Below, in pieces: positions 1 to 8,567 of a DNA stretch of 64,000 bases (the stretch's first letter is position 1; every line of letters begins with the position of its first letter). Under the pieces are notes generated by a model that ran no database searches, was not told the origin of the DNA, and saw nothing but the letters and a program-made list of their open reading frames with translations. Both the position numbers and the translations under genes were made by a program. Origin of the DNA: Pedobacter polysacchareus (GTDB taxonomy: Bacteria; Bacteroidota; Bacteroidia; Sphingobacteriales; Sphingobacteriaceae); the NCBI RefSeq assembly GCF_019802255.1, contig NZ_JAHYSS010000001.1, positions 875,280 to 939,279 of the forward strand, given 5' to 3'.

Positions 1-615
1 TTTGAAGTTTTCTGAGCCCAGTCTTTTGGCAAGTTCAGCACCCCATTTAGTGGTATCGCATTGATAATCAGTGTGATCAACTTTGCTGTTCAGCAATTCC
101 ATTACTAAGACTACATTGTGTTTTTCGGCAATGCCGATTACTTGTTTCAAGCCTTCCACACAATTGTTCAGACCGGTTTCGTCATCTTTTCCGCGTCGGT
201 TTCCACTGAAACAGATCAGTTGTTTATAACCTGCTGCGGCAACTTTCGGAATCATTTCCGAGTAATTTTTAATTAATGTTGCATGAAATTTAGGGTCATT
301 CCATCCATCCACAAGGTTAATTTCTGCGCCATTACACATGGAAGAGTCCAAACCATGCTTCTTTAAGGTAGGCCAGCCGGCGGGACCAACAAGGTCGATC
401 GCCTTAATTCCGATCTTTTTGGCTTCGATACACAGGGCATCTAATTCCATATCACCGAAACACCATTGACATACCGAATGGTTCACATTCCCTTTTAATG
501 CGGTAGATTGATAAGGCTCCATAGCAAAACTTGGCAATGTTGCCGAAACACCTAAAGCGGCGGTTCCGGCAACTATGTTTTTCAATGCAGATCTCCTGCT
601 TAATTCTTCGGCCAT
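1..615 (-). CDS. Tat-exported sugar isomerase/epimerase-like TIM barrel (partial)
   Basis: Hydroxypyruvate isomerase/AP-endonuclease-2-type TIM barrel, cut by the left window edge after about 205 residues. The reading frame begins MAEELSRRSALKN; the SRRSALK motif followed by an Ala/Gly-rich hydrophobic stretch to about residue 30 is a twin-arginine signal, so the enzyme should work in the periplasm. The visible part has the family features of a conserved Cys/Trp-rich first strand (VCQWCFGDMELD) and the VLVMELLNSKVDHTDYQCD segment that carries metal-binding acid residues in relatives. The start codon overlaps the stop of the upstream transporter gene (TAATG), which implies translational coupling. 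It is the last visible gene of the 3-keto-glycoside operon. In that pathway such proteins are proposed to isomerise or hydrate cleaved keto-sugars; the exact reaction is inferred. A second, cytoplasmic TIM barrel lies at 4524-5576. Confidence 0.8.
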   Translation of the reverse strand, partial: MAEELSRRSALKNIVAGTAALGVSATLPSFAMEPYQSTALKGNVNHSVCQWCFGDMELDALCIEAKKIGIKAIDLVGPAGWPTLKKHGLDSSMCNGAEINLVDGWNDPKFHATLIKNYSEMIPKVAAAGYKQLICFSGNRRGKDDETGLNNCVEGLKQVIGIAEKHNVVLVMELLNSKVDHTDYQCDTTKWGAELAKRLGSENFK

Positions 616-1853
616 TATAGGTTTACTTGAGTTTCTACTTTTTTCTTGTCATTGAAGAAAACAGCAAACAATAAGAATACCACTAAGGCAATACCTGAAG
701 GAATGATCCATACCATTTTCCAATCGAATGAGCCATCGGCAAGTTTATAAGTATCTGTGATGTATCCAGCTACTTCGAAACCGATCAGCATCCCTACACC
801 ATAAGTCGCTAAAGTGATCAGTCCCTGCGCAGAACTTTTGTATTTATCACCCGCAATAGAGTTTGTATAGATCTGTCCTGATACAAAGAAGAAGTCATAG
901 CAAATCCCGTGAAGGGCAATACCAATGATCAGCATAAAGCCTAAATCACCAGCATTTCCGTACGCAAAAAGCGCGTAACGTAAGCACCATGCCAGCATAC
1001 CTACCAGAATCGTTTTCTTAAAACCGAATTTGGTAAAGAATACCGGAAGCAATAACAAGAACAATACTTCAGAAATTTGTCCGATCGTCATTTTTCCTGT
1101 TGGATCTTCCACGCCTACATTAGATAGGAAAGGGTGTGCATTCTGGTAATAGAAAGCAAGAGGGATACAAATCAGGATAGAAGAGATAAAGAAAATCGCG
1201 AAGTTTTTATCTTTTAGTAGTTTTAACGCATCTAAACCCAGGATGTCTGAGATTTTTACTTTCTCACCAGCAACAGCTTTTGGCGGTGTTTTTGGTAAGG
1301 CAAAGCTAAACAGACCCATCACTAGGGAAGCGATACCTGCCATTAGGAAGGTATTTTTAAGCAAACCTGCTTTTGCACCTTCTGCAGTATCCCAGTGGAA
1401 GTAGAAACTGATCAATAAACCAGCAACAATCCATCCGATCGTTCCAAATACCCTGATGGTAGAGAATTCTTTTTCAGGATCTTTCATTTGATTGAAGGAA
1501 ACGGAGTTGACTAAGGCCAGGGTAGGCATAAACAGAATCATATAAGCCAATACATACGGGTAGAATACACTGATGTCTGTAGCATTATACATTTGATACA
1601 TGAGTACGGCACCGATTAAGTGCAGCACACCCAGGATCTTTTCTGCGTTAAAATAACGGTCAGCAATCAGTCCAATGATGAAAGGAGCAATGATTGCGCC
1701 CCAGCTTTGGGTAGAGAATACTGAAGCCGACTGGCCACCTGTAGCATTGAGGTTGTTCCCCAGGAAGGTACCTAGTGTCACAAACCATGCGCCCCAGATG
1801 AAAAACTCCAGGAACATCATGAATGACAGTTTGATGCGGTTGTTAAGGTTCAT
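615..1853 (-). CDS. MFS sugar/nucleoside permease (NupG-like)
   Basis: A 412-residue major facilitator with about 12 hydrophobic segments, resembling the nucleoside:H+ symporter family (NupG/XapB; Nuc_H_symport). The N-terminus NLNNRIKLSFMMFLEFFIWGAWFVTLG and the segment GIALHGICYDFFFVSGQIY are typical of this family in Bacteroidota. The length matches full-length NupG proteins, and there is no cleavable signal. It lies among 3-keto-glycoside genes and overlaps the next gene by one base, so its likely job is inner-membrane import of a sugar, glycoside or oxidised sugar rather than a nucleoside. The family is known; the substrate is inferred from neighbours only. Confidence 0.75.
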   Translation of the reverse strand: MNLNNRIKLSFMMFLEFFIWGAWFVTLGTFLGNNLNATGGQSASVFSTQSWGAIIAPFIIGLIADRYFNAEKILGVLHLIGAVLMYQMYNATDISVFYPYVLAYMILFMPTLALVNSVSFNQMKDPEKEFSTIRVFGTIGWIVAGLLISFYFHWDTAEGAKAGLLKNTFLMAGIASLVMGLFSFALPKTPPKAVAGEKVKISDILGLDALKLLKDKNFAIFFISSILICIPLAFYYQNAHPFLSNVGVEDPTGKMTIGQISEVLFLLLLPVFFTKFGFKKTILVGMLAWCLRYALFAYGNAGDLGFMLIIGIALHGICYDFFFVSGQIYTNSIAGDKYKSSAQGLITLATYGVGMLIGFEVAGYITDTYKLADGSFDWKMVWIIPSGIALVVFLLFAVFFNDKKKVETQVNL

Positions 1854-1909
1854 TGTTTATTTCGTTTTTTTATTTGGTGTAATATTTTAGCGTTTCCTAC
1901 GCCTTTCTG

Positions 1910-2605
1910 TTAAAGCTCTTTAATCAGGATGTTGCGGAACCATACCTCATCCCCATGATCTTGCAAAGCAATTTTTCCGGTCTTGAATGTAGCGAAACCT
2001 TCCCAATTTGCAAACTTACTGCCGGCAACTAATGCTTTAAACTGGTCGTCCCAAAGGGTAGTTTGTACTACTTTTACGCCATTTAGTTTTAGCTCCAGTT
2101 TACCGTTTTTGCTGATAATCTCTGCAGTATTCCATTCTCCGACAGGTTTAACTGGCTCTGAACTGCTCTTAATCAGGTCATAAAGATCTCCTGAACGGTG
2201 TTTTGTAATTTTTCCATCCGGGTGACCGTCATTGTCTAATACCTGCATTTCTAAACCTGTGCGATAGGTAGCACCATATTTTGGCTTGTCTTCATGAACA
2301 TAAAAAATAATTCCACTATTTGCTTTTGGTGCTACTTTCCAGTCGATTTTCAAGTGGAAATTGCTATATTCTTTATCGGTCACTAAATCGCCACCACCTT
2401 TATTTCCAGCTTTAGGGTTAAAATGAAGGGTACCATCTGTCACTTGCCATTTTTCGCCTGCGGTATCCTGGCCATAGGTATGCCATCCTTTAGTGGTTTT
2501 ACCATCAAAAAGTTTGGTAAATCCTTTGCTTTTGGATTGCGCATCACTATTGCTTGCAGCGAATACTGCGGTAAGTAGTATCGCTGAGAAGATATATGGT
2601 TTCAT
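1910..2605 (-). CDS. Secreted DUF1080 3-keto-glycoside-cleaving enzyme
   Basis: Protein of the DUF1080 family (PF06439, now called 3-keto-disaccharide hydrolase), a concanavalin-like beta-sandwich that cleaves glycosides after C3 oxidation. I place the start at 2605 (MKPYIFSAILLTAVFAASNSDAQS), which gives a clean Sec signal peptide ending at AQS; a longer frame opening at 2647 adds 14 residues that bury the signal. Family motifs seen in order are GFTKLFDGKTTKGWHTYG, the FHLKIDWKVAPKANSGIIF core, GLEMQVLDNDGH and the C-terminal EVWFRNILIKEL. About 231 residues, normal for a single-domain member. It lies 35 bp downstream of the Tat-exported Gfo/Idh/MocA gene. Periplasmic cleavage of 3-keto-glycosides is the likely role; hydrolase versus lyase action cannot be told from sequence. 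Confidence 0.85.
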   Translation of the reverse strand: MKPYIFSAILLTAVFAASNSDAQSKSKGFTKLFDGKTTKGWHTYGQDTAGEKWQVTDGTLHFNPKAGNKGGGDLVTDKEYSNFHLKIDWKVAPKANSGIIFYVHEDKPKYGATYRTGLEMQVLDNDGHPDGKITKHRSGDLYDLIKSSSEPVKPVGEWNTAEIISKNGKLELKLNGVKVVQTTLWDDQFKALVAGSKFANWEGFATFKTGKIALQDHGDEVWFRNILIKEL

Positions 2606-2640
2606 AATTTTTCTTTTTAGATTAAAAAAAGGAGGGTAAT

Positions 2641-4086
2641 TTACCATCCTTTACGGTAGTCGCGTTTCACGAACTGGTTCACGGCATCAAAATTGGTCAC
2701 TTTCATGTTGTTATTGTCCCAAAGTAATTTGATGTCTCTTCCAGGGAAGGTTGCTCTTCCTTTATCATTTTTCACTTGAACATCCGTTCCTCTGATGGCT
2801 AGATTTGCCATCAATAAAGCTTCTGTAAGCGGGCCGGCAATATCGAACGGAGAACTCAGTTCTTTCTTGCCATATCCAGCGATACAACCTTCAACCCACT
2901 GGGCATAATGGCCTTCTGCACCACCAGGTACACGCGCAAACTTCGCAGGAACTTTGATGTCTTTATTTTTACTCAAGGGCAATAAACGAGGGTCTGCACT
3001 ATAAGTACTGGCCATCATTTTTCCTTTGGTACCGATAAATAGCGTACCATTTCCACCATCACCGAAAACTTCATTTGCTTCCAGTTCTTCTGGTCTTTCC
3101 GGCTGAATACCGCCGTCCATCCAGTGCACTACAATGTCACCTTTAGTTTTATTGGTTTTAGGGAATTTCAAGGTCACGTGACTTGAAGGAGGACAACTAT
3201 CAGGGAAATATCCACGTTTAAATTCATCCACATAGACAGAGCCTACACTAGCTTGAACTTCCGTTGCATATTTTAGGTTCAGTACGCTGAAAGGAGCTTC
3301 CAATAGGTGACAACCCATGTCGCCCAATGCACCTGTTCCATAATCCCACCAGCCTCTCCAGTTAAATGGAACCAGTTTATTTACGTAATCCTTATAAGGA
3401 GCAGTACCTAACCATAAATCCCAATCCAGGTCTGCAGGCACTTCTTCTTTATTTGCCGACCATGGAATACCCTGCGGCCATACCGGACGGTCTGTCCAGG
3501 CATAAACCGTATGAACATCACCAATTAAACCTGCATCATACCATTCTTTCATTTGTCTAGGGCCATCATTTGAAGCACCCTGGTTTCCCATTTGGGTTAC
3601 CACTTTGTACTTCTGTGCTGCTGCAGTTAATGCACGGGCTTCGTAAATGTCGTGAGCCAATGGCTTTTGAACATACACATGTTTACCCAGCTGCATGGCG
3701 CCTAAAGCAATGATCGCATGACTATGATCGGGGGTTGAAACAGACACTGCATCGAAGTTCTTATGCTCTTTATCGAACAATTCACGGTAATCCCTATAGT
3801 ATTTTGCTTTCGGGAATGCCTTTACACTGGCCGCAGCCCTTGAATCGTGTACATCGCAAAGAAAACCGATATCGGCTTTTCCGCTTTTGTAAAAGTTGGC
3901 AATATCTGATTGTCCTTTACCTCCTGCACCGATACCGGCGATAATCAGACGGTCACTAGGCGCTATAAATCCTGGTCCGCCTAAAACATGACGGGGAACA
4001 ATCATAAATGCTGAAGCAGCAATTGCAGTGGTTTTAAGGAAACTTCGTCGGGACGAAGTCTCCTGGTTTTTTTTTGTTTCTTCCAT
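2641..4086 (-). CDS. Tat-exported Gfo/Idh/MocA oxidoreductase
   Basis: A 481-residue NAD(P)-dependent oxidoreductase of the Gfo/Idh/MocA family. Residues 12-18 read SRRSFLK, a perfect twin-arginine motif, followed by a hydrophobic Ala-rich stretch ending near VLGGPGF. The Rossmann segment is IIAGIGAGGKGQSD (about 49-62), and the usual EKP motif appears as QKP in KHVYVQKPLAHD. The C-terminal half has the family's substrate domain with RGWWDYGTGALGDMGCHLL. Tat export lets the enzyme fold around its dinucleotide before secretion, as known for Zymomonas glucose-fructose oxidoreductase, so a tightly bound cofactor is likely. In the operon it may oxidise glycosides or reduce 3-keto sugars; the direction is not visible. 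The cytoplasmic counterpart is at 5582-6742. Confidence 0.85.
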   Translation of the reverse strand: MEETKKNQETSSRRSFLKTTAIAASAFMIVPRHVLGGPGFIAPSDRLIIAGIGAGGKGQSDIANFYKSGKADIGFLCDVHDSRAAASVKAFPKAKYYRDYRELFDKEHKNFDAVSVSTPDHSHAIIALGAMQLGKHVYVQKPLAHDIYEARALTAAAQKYKVVTQMGNQGASNDGPRQMKEWYDAGLIGDVHTVYAWTDRPVWPQGIPWSANKEEVPADLDWDLWLGTAPYKDYVNKLVPFNWRGWWDYGTGALGDMGCHLLEAPFSVLNLKYATEVQASVGSVYVDEFKRGYFPDSCPPSSHVTLKFPKTNKTKGDIVVHWMDGGIQPERPEELEANEVFGDGGNGTLFIGTKGKMMASTYSADPRLLPLSKNKDIKVPAKFARVPGGAEGHYAQWVEGCIAGYGKKELSSPFDIAGPLTEALLMANLAIRGTDVQVKNDKGRATFPGRDIKLLWDNNNMKVTNFDAVNQFVKRDYRKGW

Positions 4087-4113
4087 GGTTTATATTTGGT
4101 TCTGTGGTTCAGG

Positions 4114-4503
4114 TTATTTTTTCAGGGATAGAATGTAGCGTACCATTTCTTTGGCATCGTCTTTTGATAAGTTGGCATGTGGAGTCATTGGGACTTCACC
4201 CCAAACACCTTTACCACCTTCAATAATTTTTGCAGACAATTTCTCAATTGTTGCATCATCATTTGCATATTTAGCCGCAATCTCTTCGTAAGTCGGACCG
4301 ATTACTTTGGTTACTTTATTGTGACAGCCGATACAGTCAGAAGTCGCAATTAACTTTTCTCCTGGGTGTTTTTCTGTGGATGAACTCGTTGCTGCAGGTG
4401 CACTTTCAGTGGTTGCTGTAGTACTGGTAGAACTTGATTCCGGACTTCCGCAGGAAGCTAGAACAGAAATAAAGCAGGCAAGGATAAATAGTGTGTTTTT
4501 CAT
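4114..4503 (-). CDS. c-type cytochrome lipoprotein
   Basis: A 129-residue class I cytochrome c domain on a lipoprotein anchor. The N-terminus has a signal with lipobox LASC (Cys18), then a Ser/Thr/Ala-rich linker to about residue 45. The haem attachment site CIGCH is at 57-61, and Met106 in VPMTPH is the likely distal axial ligand. Downstream motifs TPHANLSKDDAKEMVRYIL match the C-terminal helix of small cytochromes c. The closest functional analogy is the cytochrome partner of GMC-type sugar dehydrogenases, for example the cytochrome subunit of glucoside 3-dehydrogenase. It probably takes electrons from the flavoprotein at 6845-8548 and passes them to the respiratory chain. The linkage is inferred from operon context. 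Confidence 0.88.
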   Translation of the reverse strand: MKNTLFILACFISVLASCGSPESSSTSTTATTESAPAATSSSTEKHPGEKLIATSDCIGCHNKVTKVIGPTYEEIAAKYANDDATIEKLSAKIIEGGKGVWGEVPMTPHANLSKDDAKEMVRYILSLKK

Positions 4504-4523
4504 CTTAATAGTGTGTTAATATA

Positions 4524-5576
4524 TTATAGTCCTAAAATTTTATTGTTGAAATCGTCATTTCCACCGGAAGCAGCGAAGTCATCGAATGCCCTGTCTGTTA
4601 CCGGAATGATCAGCTTGCTGATCAGTTCTGCACCTTCTCTGGCACCCACTTGTGCGTCTTTAATCACGCATTCCCATTCCATTACTGCCCAGCCGCTATA
4701 ATCGTACTGCGCCAATTTACTGAAAATGGTTTTGAAATCTACCTGTCCATCACCTGGAGAACGGTACCTTCCGGCACGGTTTGCCCAGCTTTGGTAACCA
4801 CCAAAAGTTCCTTGTTTTCCCGTTGGGTTAAACTCTGAATCTTTTACGTGGAAAGCCTTGATGCGCTCATGATAGAAATCGATGTATTGGATGTAATCCA
4901 GTTGCTGCAATACGAAATGTGAAGGATCATACAGCAGACAGGCACGTGGGTGGTTGTTTACTTTTTCCAGGAACATTTCGTAAGTGATGCCGTCAAAAAG
5001 ATCTTCACCAGGGTGAATCTCATAGCATACATCTACACCACAATTGTCGAATTCATTCAAAATCGGCGTCCATCTTTTAGCCAGCTCGGTAAAAGCGGCA
5101 TCTACCAATCCTTCCGGGCGCTGTGGCCAGGGGTGGAACATGTGCCATAACAGCGATCCGCTAAAGGTAGCATGCGCATTTAAGCCCAGGTTTTGTGAAG
5201 CTTTCGCGGCATATTTCAACTGCTGAACGGCCCATTTGGTTCTTTCAGCAGGGTTATTCTTTAAATAATCTGGAGCAAAGGCGTCAAAAGCAAGGTCGTA
5301 AGCTGGGTTTACAGCTACGAGCTGCCCTTGCAGGTGTGTAGATAGTTCTGTAATTTCCAATCCATAAGACGCTACTTTGCCTTTTAGTTCATCTGCATAA
5401 GTTTTGCTTTCTGCTGCTTTTTGTAAATCAATGAAGCGTGGATCAAGGGTCGGCATTTGAATACCTTTAAATCCTAATCCTGCTGCCCATTCACAAATGG
5501 CATCCAAAGAATTGAATGGAGCTTCATCACCGATAAACTGAGCCAGAAAAACTCCAGGGCCTTTAATTGTTGTCAT
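4524..5576 (-). CDS. Cytoplasmic sugar isomerase/epimerase-like TIM barrel
   Basis: A 350-residue xylose-isomerase-like TIM barrel (AP_endonuc_2 fold, sugar phosphate isomerase/epimerase class). No signal peptide is seen; the protein starts MTTIKGPGVFLAQFIGDEAPF. Likely metal ligands are the Glu in VDVCYEIHPGEDLFDG, the Asp/His in LLYDPSHFVLQ, the Asp in KAFHVKDSEF and the Glu in WAVMEWECV. It ends 20 bp upstream of the cytochrome gene's start and begins 5 bp after the Gfo/Idh/MocA gene, clearly in one operon. In 3-keto-glycoside loci such barrels are proposed to process the released keto-sugar or enediol; the precise reaction here is inferred. Confidence 0.82.
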   Translation of the reverse strand: MTTIKGPGVFLAQFIGDEAPFNSLDAICEWAAGLGFKGIQMPTLDPRFIDLQKAAESKTYADELKGKVASYGLEITELSTHLQGQLVAVNPAYDLAFDAFAPDYLKNNPAERTKWAVQQLKYAAKASQNLGLNAHATFSGSLLWHMFHPWPQRPEGLVDAAFTELAKRWTPILNEFDNCGVDVCYEIHPGEDLFDGITYEMFLEKVNNHPRACLLYDPSHFVLQQLDYIQYIDFYHERIKAFHVKDSEFNPTGKQGTFGGYQSWANRAGRYRSPGDGQVDFKTIFSKLAQYDYSGWAVMEWECVIKDAQVGAREGAELISKLIIPVTDRAFDDFAASGGNDDFNNKILGL

Positions 5577-5581
5577 GATGT

Positions 5582-6742
5582 TTATATTTTAAAATCAAAC
5601 CACTTTTGATCAGAGGCAGAAGAAGCGACTGCATTATCAATAAATGCCATCCCTCTCACGCCATCTTCCACTTTAGGGAAATCCAGCATAGCTTCTGTAG
5701 GTTCCTGTCCCTGACTAATTGCACCGATAGTTAAGACAAAGTTTCTGTAAATGTTAGCAAAGGCTTCCAGATACCCTTCAGGGTGACCACCAGGAACACG
5801 GGTATTGTGTTTTGCAGCGTCAGAAAGGTAAGCTTGTCCAGCGCGGTAAATTTGTGCCGGTTCGTTTAACCATTTTACGATTAAGGTATTTGGTTCCATC
5901 TGGTGCCATTCCAGGCCTCCTTTTTCACCGTATATTTTGATTTTTAATGCATTTTCTTCACCTGCAGCAATCTGTGAAGCGATTAAAACACCATTCGCAC
6001 CATTGTCGAATTTTAACAATACGTTTCCGTCATCGTCTAATCCACGTCCTGGTACTACAATGTTTAAATCTGCGCAAAGTTTGCTGATTTTTAAGCCGGA
6101 GATATACTCTGCCAATTGTGCAGCGTGTGTACCGATATCGCCCATACAGCCGCTTTTTCCACTTTTAGCAGGGTCGGTGCGCCATGCAGCACCAGCATTG
6201 CCTTCACGTTCTGTTAAGGTACTCAGCCATCCCTGAGGATATTCTACCATTATTTTTCTAATGGCACCCAGTTTACCTTCTTTTACCATTGCTTTGGCTT
6301 GTTTCACCATCGGGTAACCAGAATAAGTATGGGTAAGGCACAAGATCAATCCTGTTTCTTTAACTTTTTCCTGTAATTGCTTTGCTTCTTCAAGTGATAA
6401 GGCAATTGGTTTCTCAATCACCACGTTAAAACCATGGTCTAATGCCATCATTGCAGGTGCAAAGTGGGCAAAATTAGGCGTTACAATGGTCACGAAATCA
6501 ATGCGTTTATCAGCAGGCAACTGACTCTCTTTTTCAATCATTTCCTGATAATTCGCATAAATGCGGTCATCATCCAGGAAAAGCTCCTGTCCGGATTGTC
6601 TACCAACTTCAGGGTTGACGCTCAAGGCGCCACAGCAAAATTCAACCTGACCATCCATGTTTGCCGCAATGCGGTGAACGGCTCCGATGAAGGCATCTTT
6701 GCCACCACCGATCATCCCCATTCTCATCTTTCTGTTGTTCAT
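5582..6742 (-). CDS. Cytoplasmic Gfo/Idh/MocA oxidoreductase
   Basis: A 386-residue NAD(P)-dependent oxidoreductase without a signal peptide. Seen in order: the glycine-rich Rossmann loop MGMIGGGKDAFIG near the N-terminus, the EKP motif in FNVVIEKPIALS, LTHTYSGYPM and the substrate-domain motif SGCMGDIGTHAAQLAEY, which carries the Asp/His pair usual in this family. Length is typical. Five bp separate it from the TIM barrel, so the pair probably acts in sequence in the cytoplasm, oxidising C3 of an imported glucoside or reducing a 3-keto sugar back to glucose. The upstream gap of about 100 bp contains a hairpin that may reduce read-through from the GMC genes. Confidence 0.85.
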   Translation of the reverse strand: MNNRKMRMGMIGGGKDAFIGAVHRIAANMDGQVEFCCGALSVNPEVGRQSGQELFLDDDRIYANYQEMIEKESQLPADKRIDFVTIVTPNFAHFAPAMMALDHGFNVVIEKPIALSLEEAKQLQEKVKETGLILCLTHTYSGYPMVKQAKAMVKEGKLGAIRKIMVEYPQGWLSTLTEREGNAGAAWRTDPAKSGKSGCMGDIGTHAAQLAEYISGLKISKLCADLNIVVPGRGLDDDGNVLLKFDNGANGVLIASQIAAGEENALKIKIYGEKGGLEWHQMEPNTLIVKWLNEPAQIYRAGQAYLSDAAKHNTRVPGGHPEGYLEAFANIYRNFVLTIGAISQGQEPTEAMLDFPKVEDGVRGMAFIDNAVASSASDQKWFDFKI

Positions 6743-6806
6743 CAGAATATTTTGTTTTTTGTTGTTTTTAATGTATCTAAACCGACTTAGCAGGGTTTAA
6801 ACATAA

Positions 6807-6840
6807 AACCTGCATACCGGCTTTTACCAGTATGCAGGTT
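6807..6840 (-). terminator. Hairpin between GMC gene and downstream operon genes
   Basis: A perfect 11-bp inverted repeat: AACCTGCATAC at 6807-6817 and GTATGCAGGTT at 6830-6840, with a 12-nt loop. Read on the minus strand it starts 4 nt after the GMC stop codon and is followed by TTTTATGTTT. It fits an intrinsic terminator or attenuator inside the operon. Confidence 0.6.
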
Positions 6841-6844
6841 AATA

Positions 6845-8548
6845 TTAAAGGTTTCCTTTTTTAAGTTCACTAACTGCAAAATCACAAGCCCTTGCGGTCA
6901 GTGCCATATACGTTAATGAAGGGTTCTGACAAGCTGCAGAAGGCATACAAGAACCATCAGTTACGAACACGTTTTTCACTTCGTGCATTTGGTTCCATTT
7001 GTTCAATACTGATGTTTTAGGATCTAATCCCATACGTGCAGTACCCATTTCATGGATTGCCATACCTGGAGTAGAACCGTTATCATAAGTCTTTACATCT
7101 TTGATTCCTGCGGCTTCCAGCATTTCAGCAGCATCGTTCATCATATCTACGCGCATTTTCTGCTCGTTTTCTTTGAATTCACAGTCAATTGCCAAAACAG
7201 GCTGTCCCCATTTGTCTTTTTTACTTTTGTCGATATACACACGGTTTTCATGGTAAGGAAGCGACTCTCCGAAACCACCTAAGCCCATGTTCCAGGTGCC
7301 TGGAACCGTTTGCAGATCTTTGAACTCACCGCCAAATGCCATTTCTGCCACATCAGCATGCCAGTTTCCGCGACTTGCACCACCCTGGTAGCCAAAGCCC
7401 CTTACGTAGTCACGTTTGTCGCTGCCAACATTTCTATATCTAGGTACGTAAATACCATTGGCTCTTCTGCCATAAGTGTATTTGTCGTCAAAACCTTCTG
7501 CTCTTCCTGAAGCACCGCAACGGAAATGGTGATCCATTAAGTTGTGTCCCAGTTCACCACTCGCATTACCTAATCCATTTGGATGTTCAGGCGATGTAGA
7601 GTTTAACAACAGGAAAGTAGAACCTAAAGTCGAACCGTTTACGAATACAATTTTTGCATAGTATTCGATGTGCTCATTCGTTTCAGAATCGATCACGACT
7701 ACACCTTTCGCTTTTTGCGTTTCTTTATCATAGATGATCGTGTTCACCAATGAATAAGGACGAAGAGTTAAGTTACCGGTAGCTACCGCAGCAGGAAGGG
7801 TAGACGATTGCGTGCTGAAATAAGCACCAAACGGGCATCCTCTGCTACAAAGGTCACGGTATTGACATTTACCTCTACCACCATGTTCTACGGTTAAGTT
7901 GGCCGTACGGCCGATGGTCATGATTCTTGACTTGTTGTATTTACTTTCAATTCTTTTCTTTACATCTTTCTCCACACAGTTCATATCCATTGGCGGAAGG
8001 AACTGTCCGTCTGGGAAGTGAGGATAGTTTTCTGCCTGGCCGCTGATTCCTGCAAATTTCTCTACATAATCATACCATGGAGCGATGTCTTTATATCGGA
8101 TTGGCCAATCTACGCCATGACCATCTTTTGCATTTTCTTCAAAATTCAGGTCACTTAAGCGGTAACTCTGGCGGCCCCACATCAGTGATTTACCACCTAC
8201 ATGGAAGCCTCTGTACCAATCAAAACGTTTTACTTCAGTATATGGGCATTCCAGGTCATTCACCCAAAAGCTCTCATTGAATTCCTGATAAGGATAATCT
8301 CTTTTTTGTACCGGATGGGTTTCTTTCTGTGCTTCGGTTAATCTGCCGCGGTGTTCAAATTCCCATGGCTTTTTCATAGCCGTCGTATAGTCTTTGATGT
8401 GCTCCACGTTCCTGCCTCTTTCCAGCAATAGAACTTTCAATCCTTTTTCGGTTAATTCTTTTGCAGCCCAGCCGCCACTGATTCCTGATCCTACAACGAT
8501 GGCATCATAAGTATTTTGCGCCGCTGCTTTAGTATTTAAATTGCTCAT
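6845..8548 (-). CDS. GMC-family FAD glycoside 3-dehydrogenase catalytic subunit
   Basis: A 567-residue glucose-methanol-choline flavoprotein. The FAD-binding loop GSGISGG is at 20-26 with the strand-2 acid in LLLERG, and the catalytic pair is His499 (AIHEMGTARMG) and Asn542 (ACQNPSLT). Cysteines 228, 234 and 238 lie in KCQYRDLCSRGCPFGA, matching the place where FAD-dependent glucose dehydrogenases bind a small Fe-S cluster for electron exit. There is no signal peptide; in related sorbitol, gluconate and glucoside dehydrogenases the catalytic subunit is exported in complex with a Tat-tagged small subunit, and that partner is the next gene upstream, 19 bp away. Oxidation of the C3 hydroxyl of glucosides is inferred from the DUF1080 and Gfo/Idh/MocA neighbours. 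Confidence 0.88.
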   Translation of the reverse strand: MSNLNTKAAAQNTYDAIVVGSGISGGWAAKELTEKGLKVLLLERGRNVEHIKDYTTAMKKPWEFEHRGRLTEAQKETHPVQKRDYPYQEFNESFWVNDLECPYTEVKRFDWYRGFHVGGKSLMWGRQSYRLSDLNFEENAKDGHGVDWPIRYKDIAPWYDYVEKFAGISGQAENYPHFPDGQFLPPMDMNCVEKDVKKRIESKYNKSRIMTIGRTANLTVEHGGRGKCQYRDLCSRGCPFGAYFSTQSSTLPAAVATGNLTLRPYSLVNTIIYDKETQKAKGVVVIDSETNEHIEYYAKIVFVNGSTLGSTFLLLNSTSPEHPNGLGNASGELGHNLMDHHFRCGASGRAEGFDDKYTYGRRANGIYVPRYRNVGSDKRDYVRGFGYQGGASRGNWHADVAEMAFGGEFKDLQTVPGTWNMGLGGFGESLPYHENRVYIDKSKKDKWGQPVLAIDCEFKENEQKMRVDMMNDAAEMLEAAGIKDVKTYDNGSTPGMAIHEMGTARMGLDPKTSVLNKWNQMHEVKNVFVTDGSCMPSAACQNPSLTYMALTARACDFAVSELKKGNL

Positions 8549-8567
8549 GTTTAATTTTTAAAAAGGT

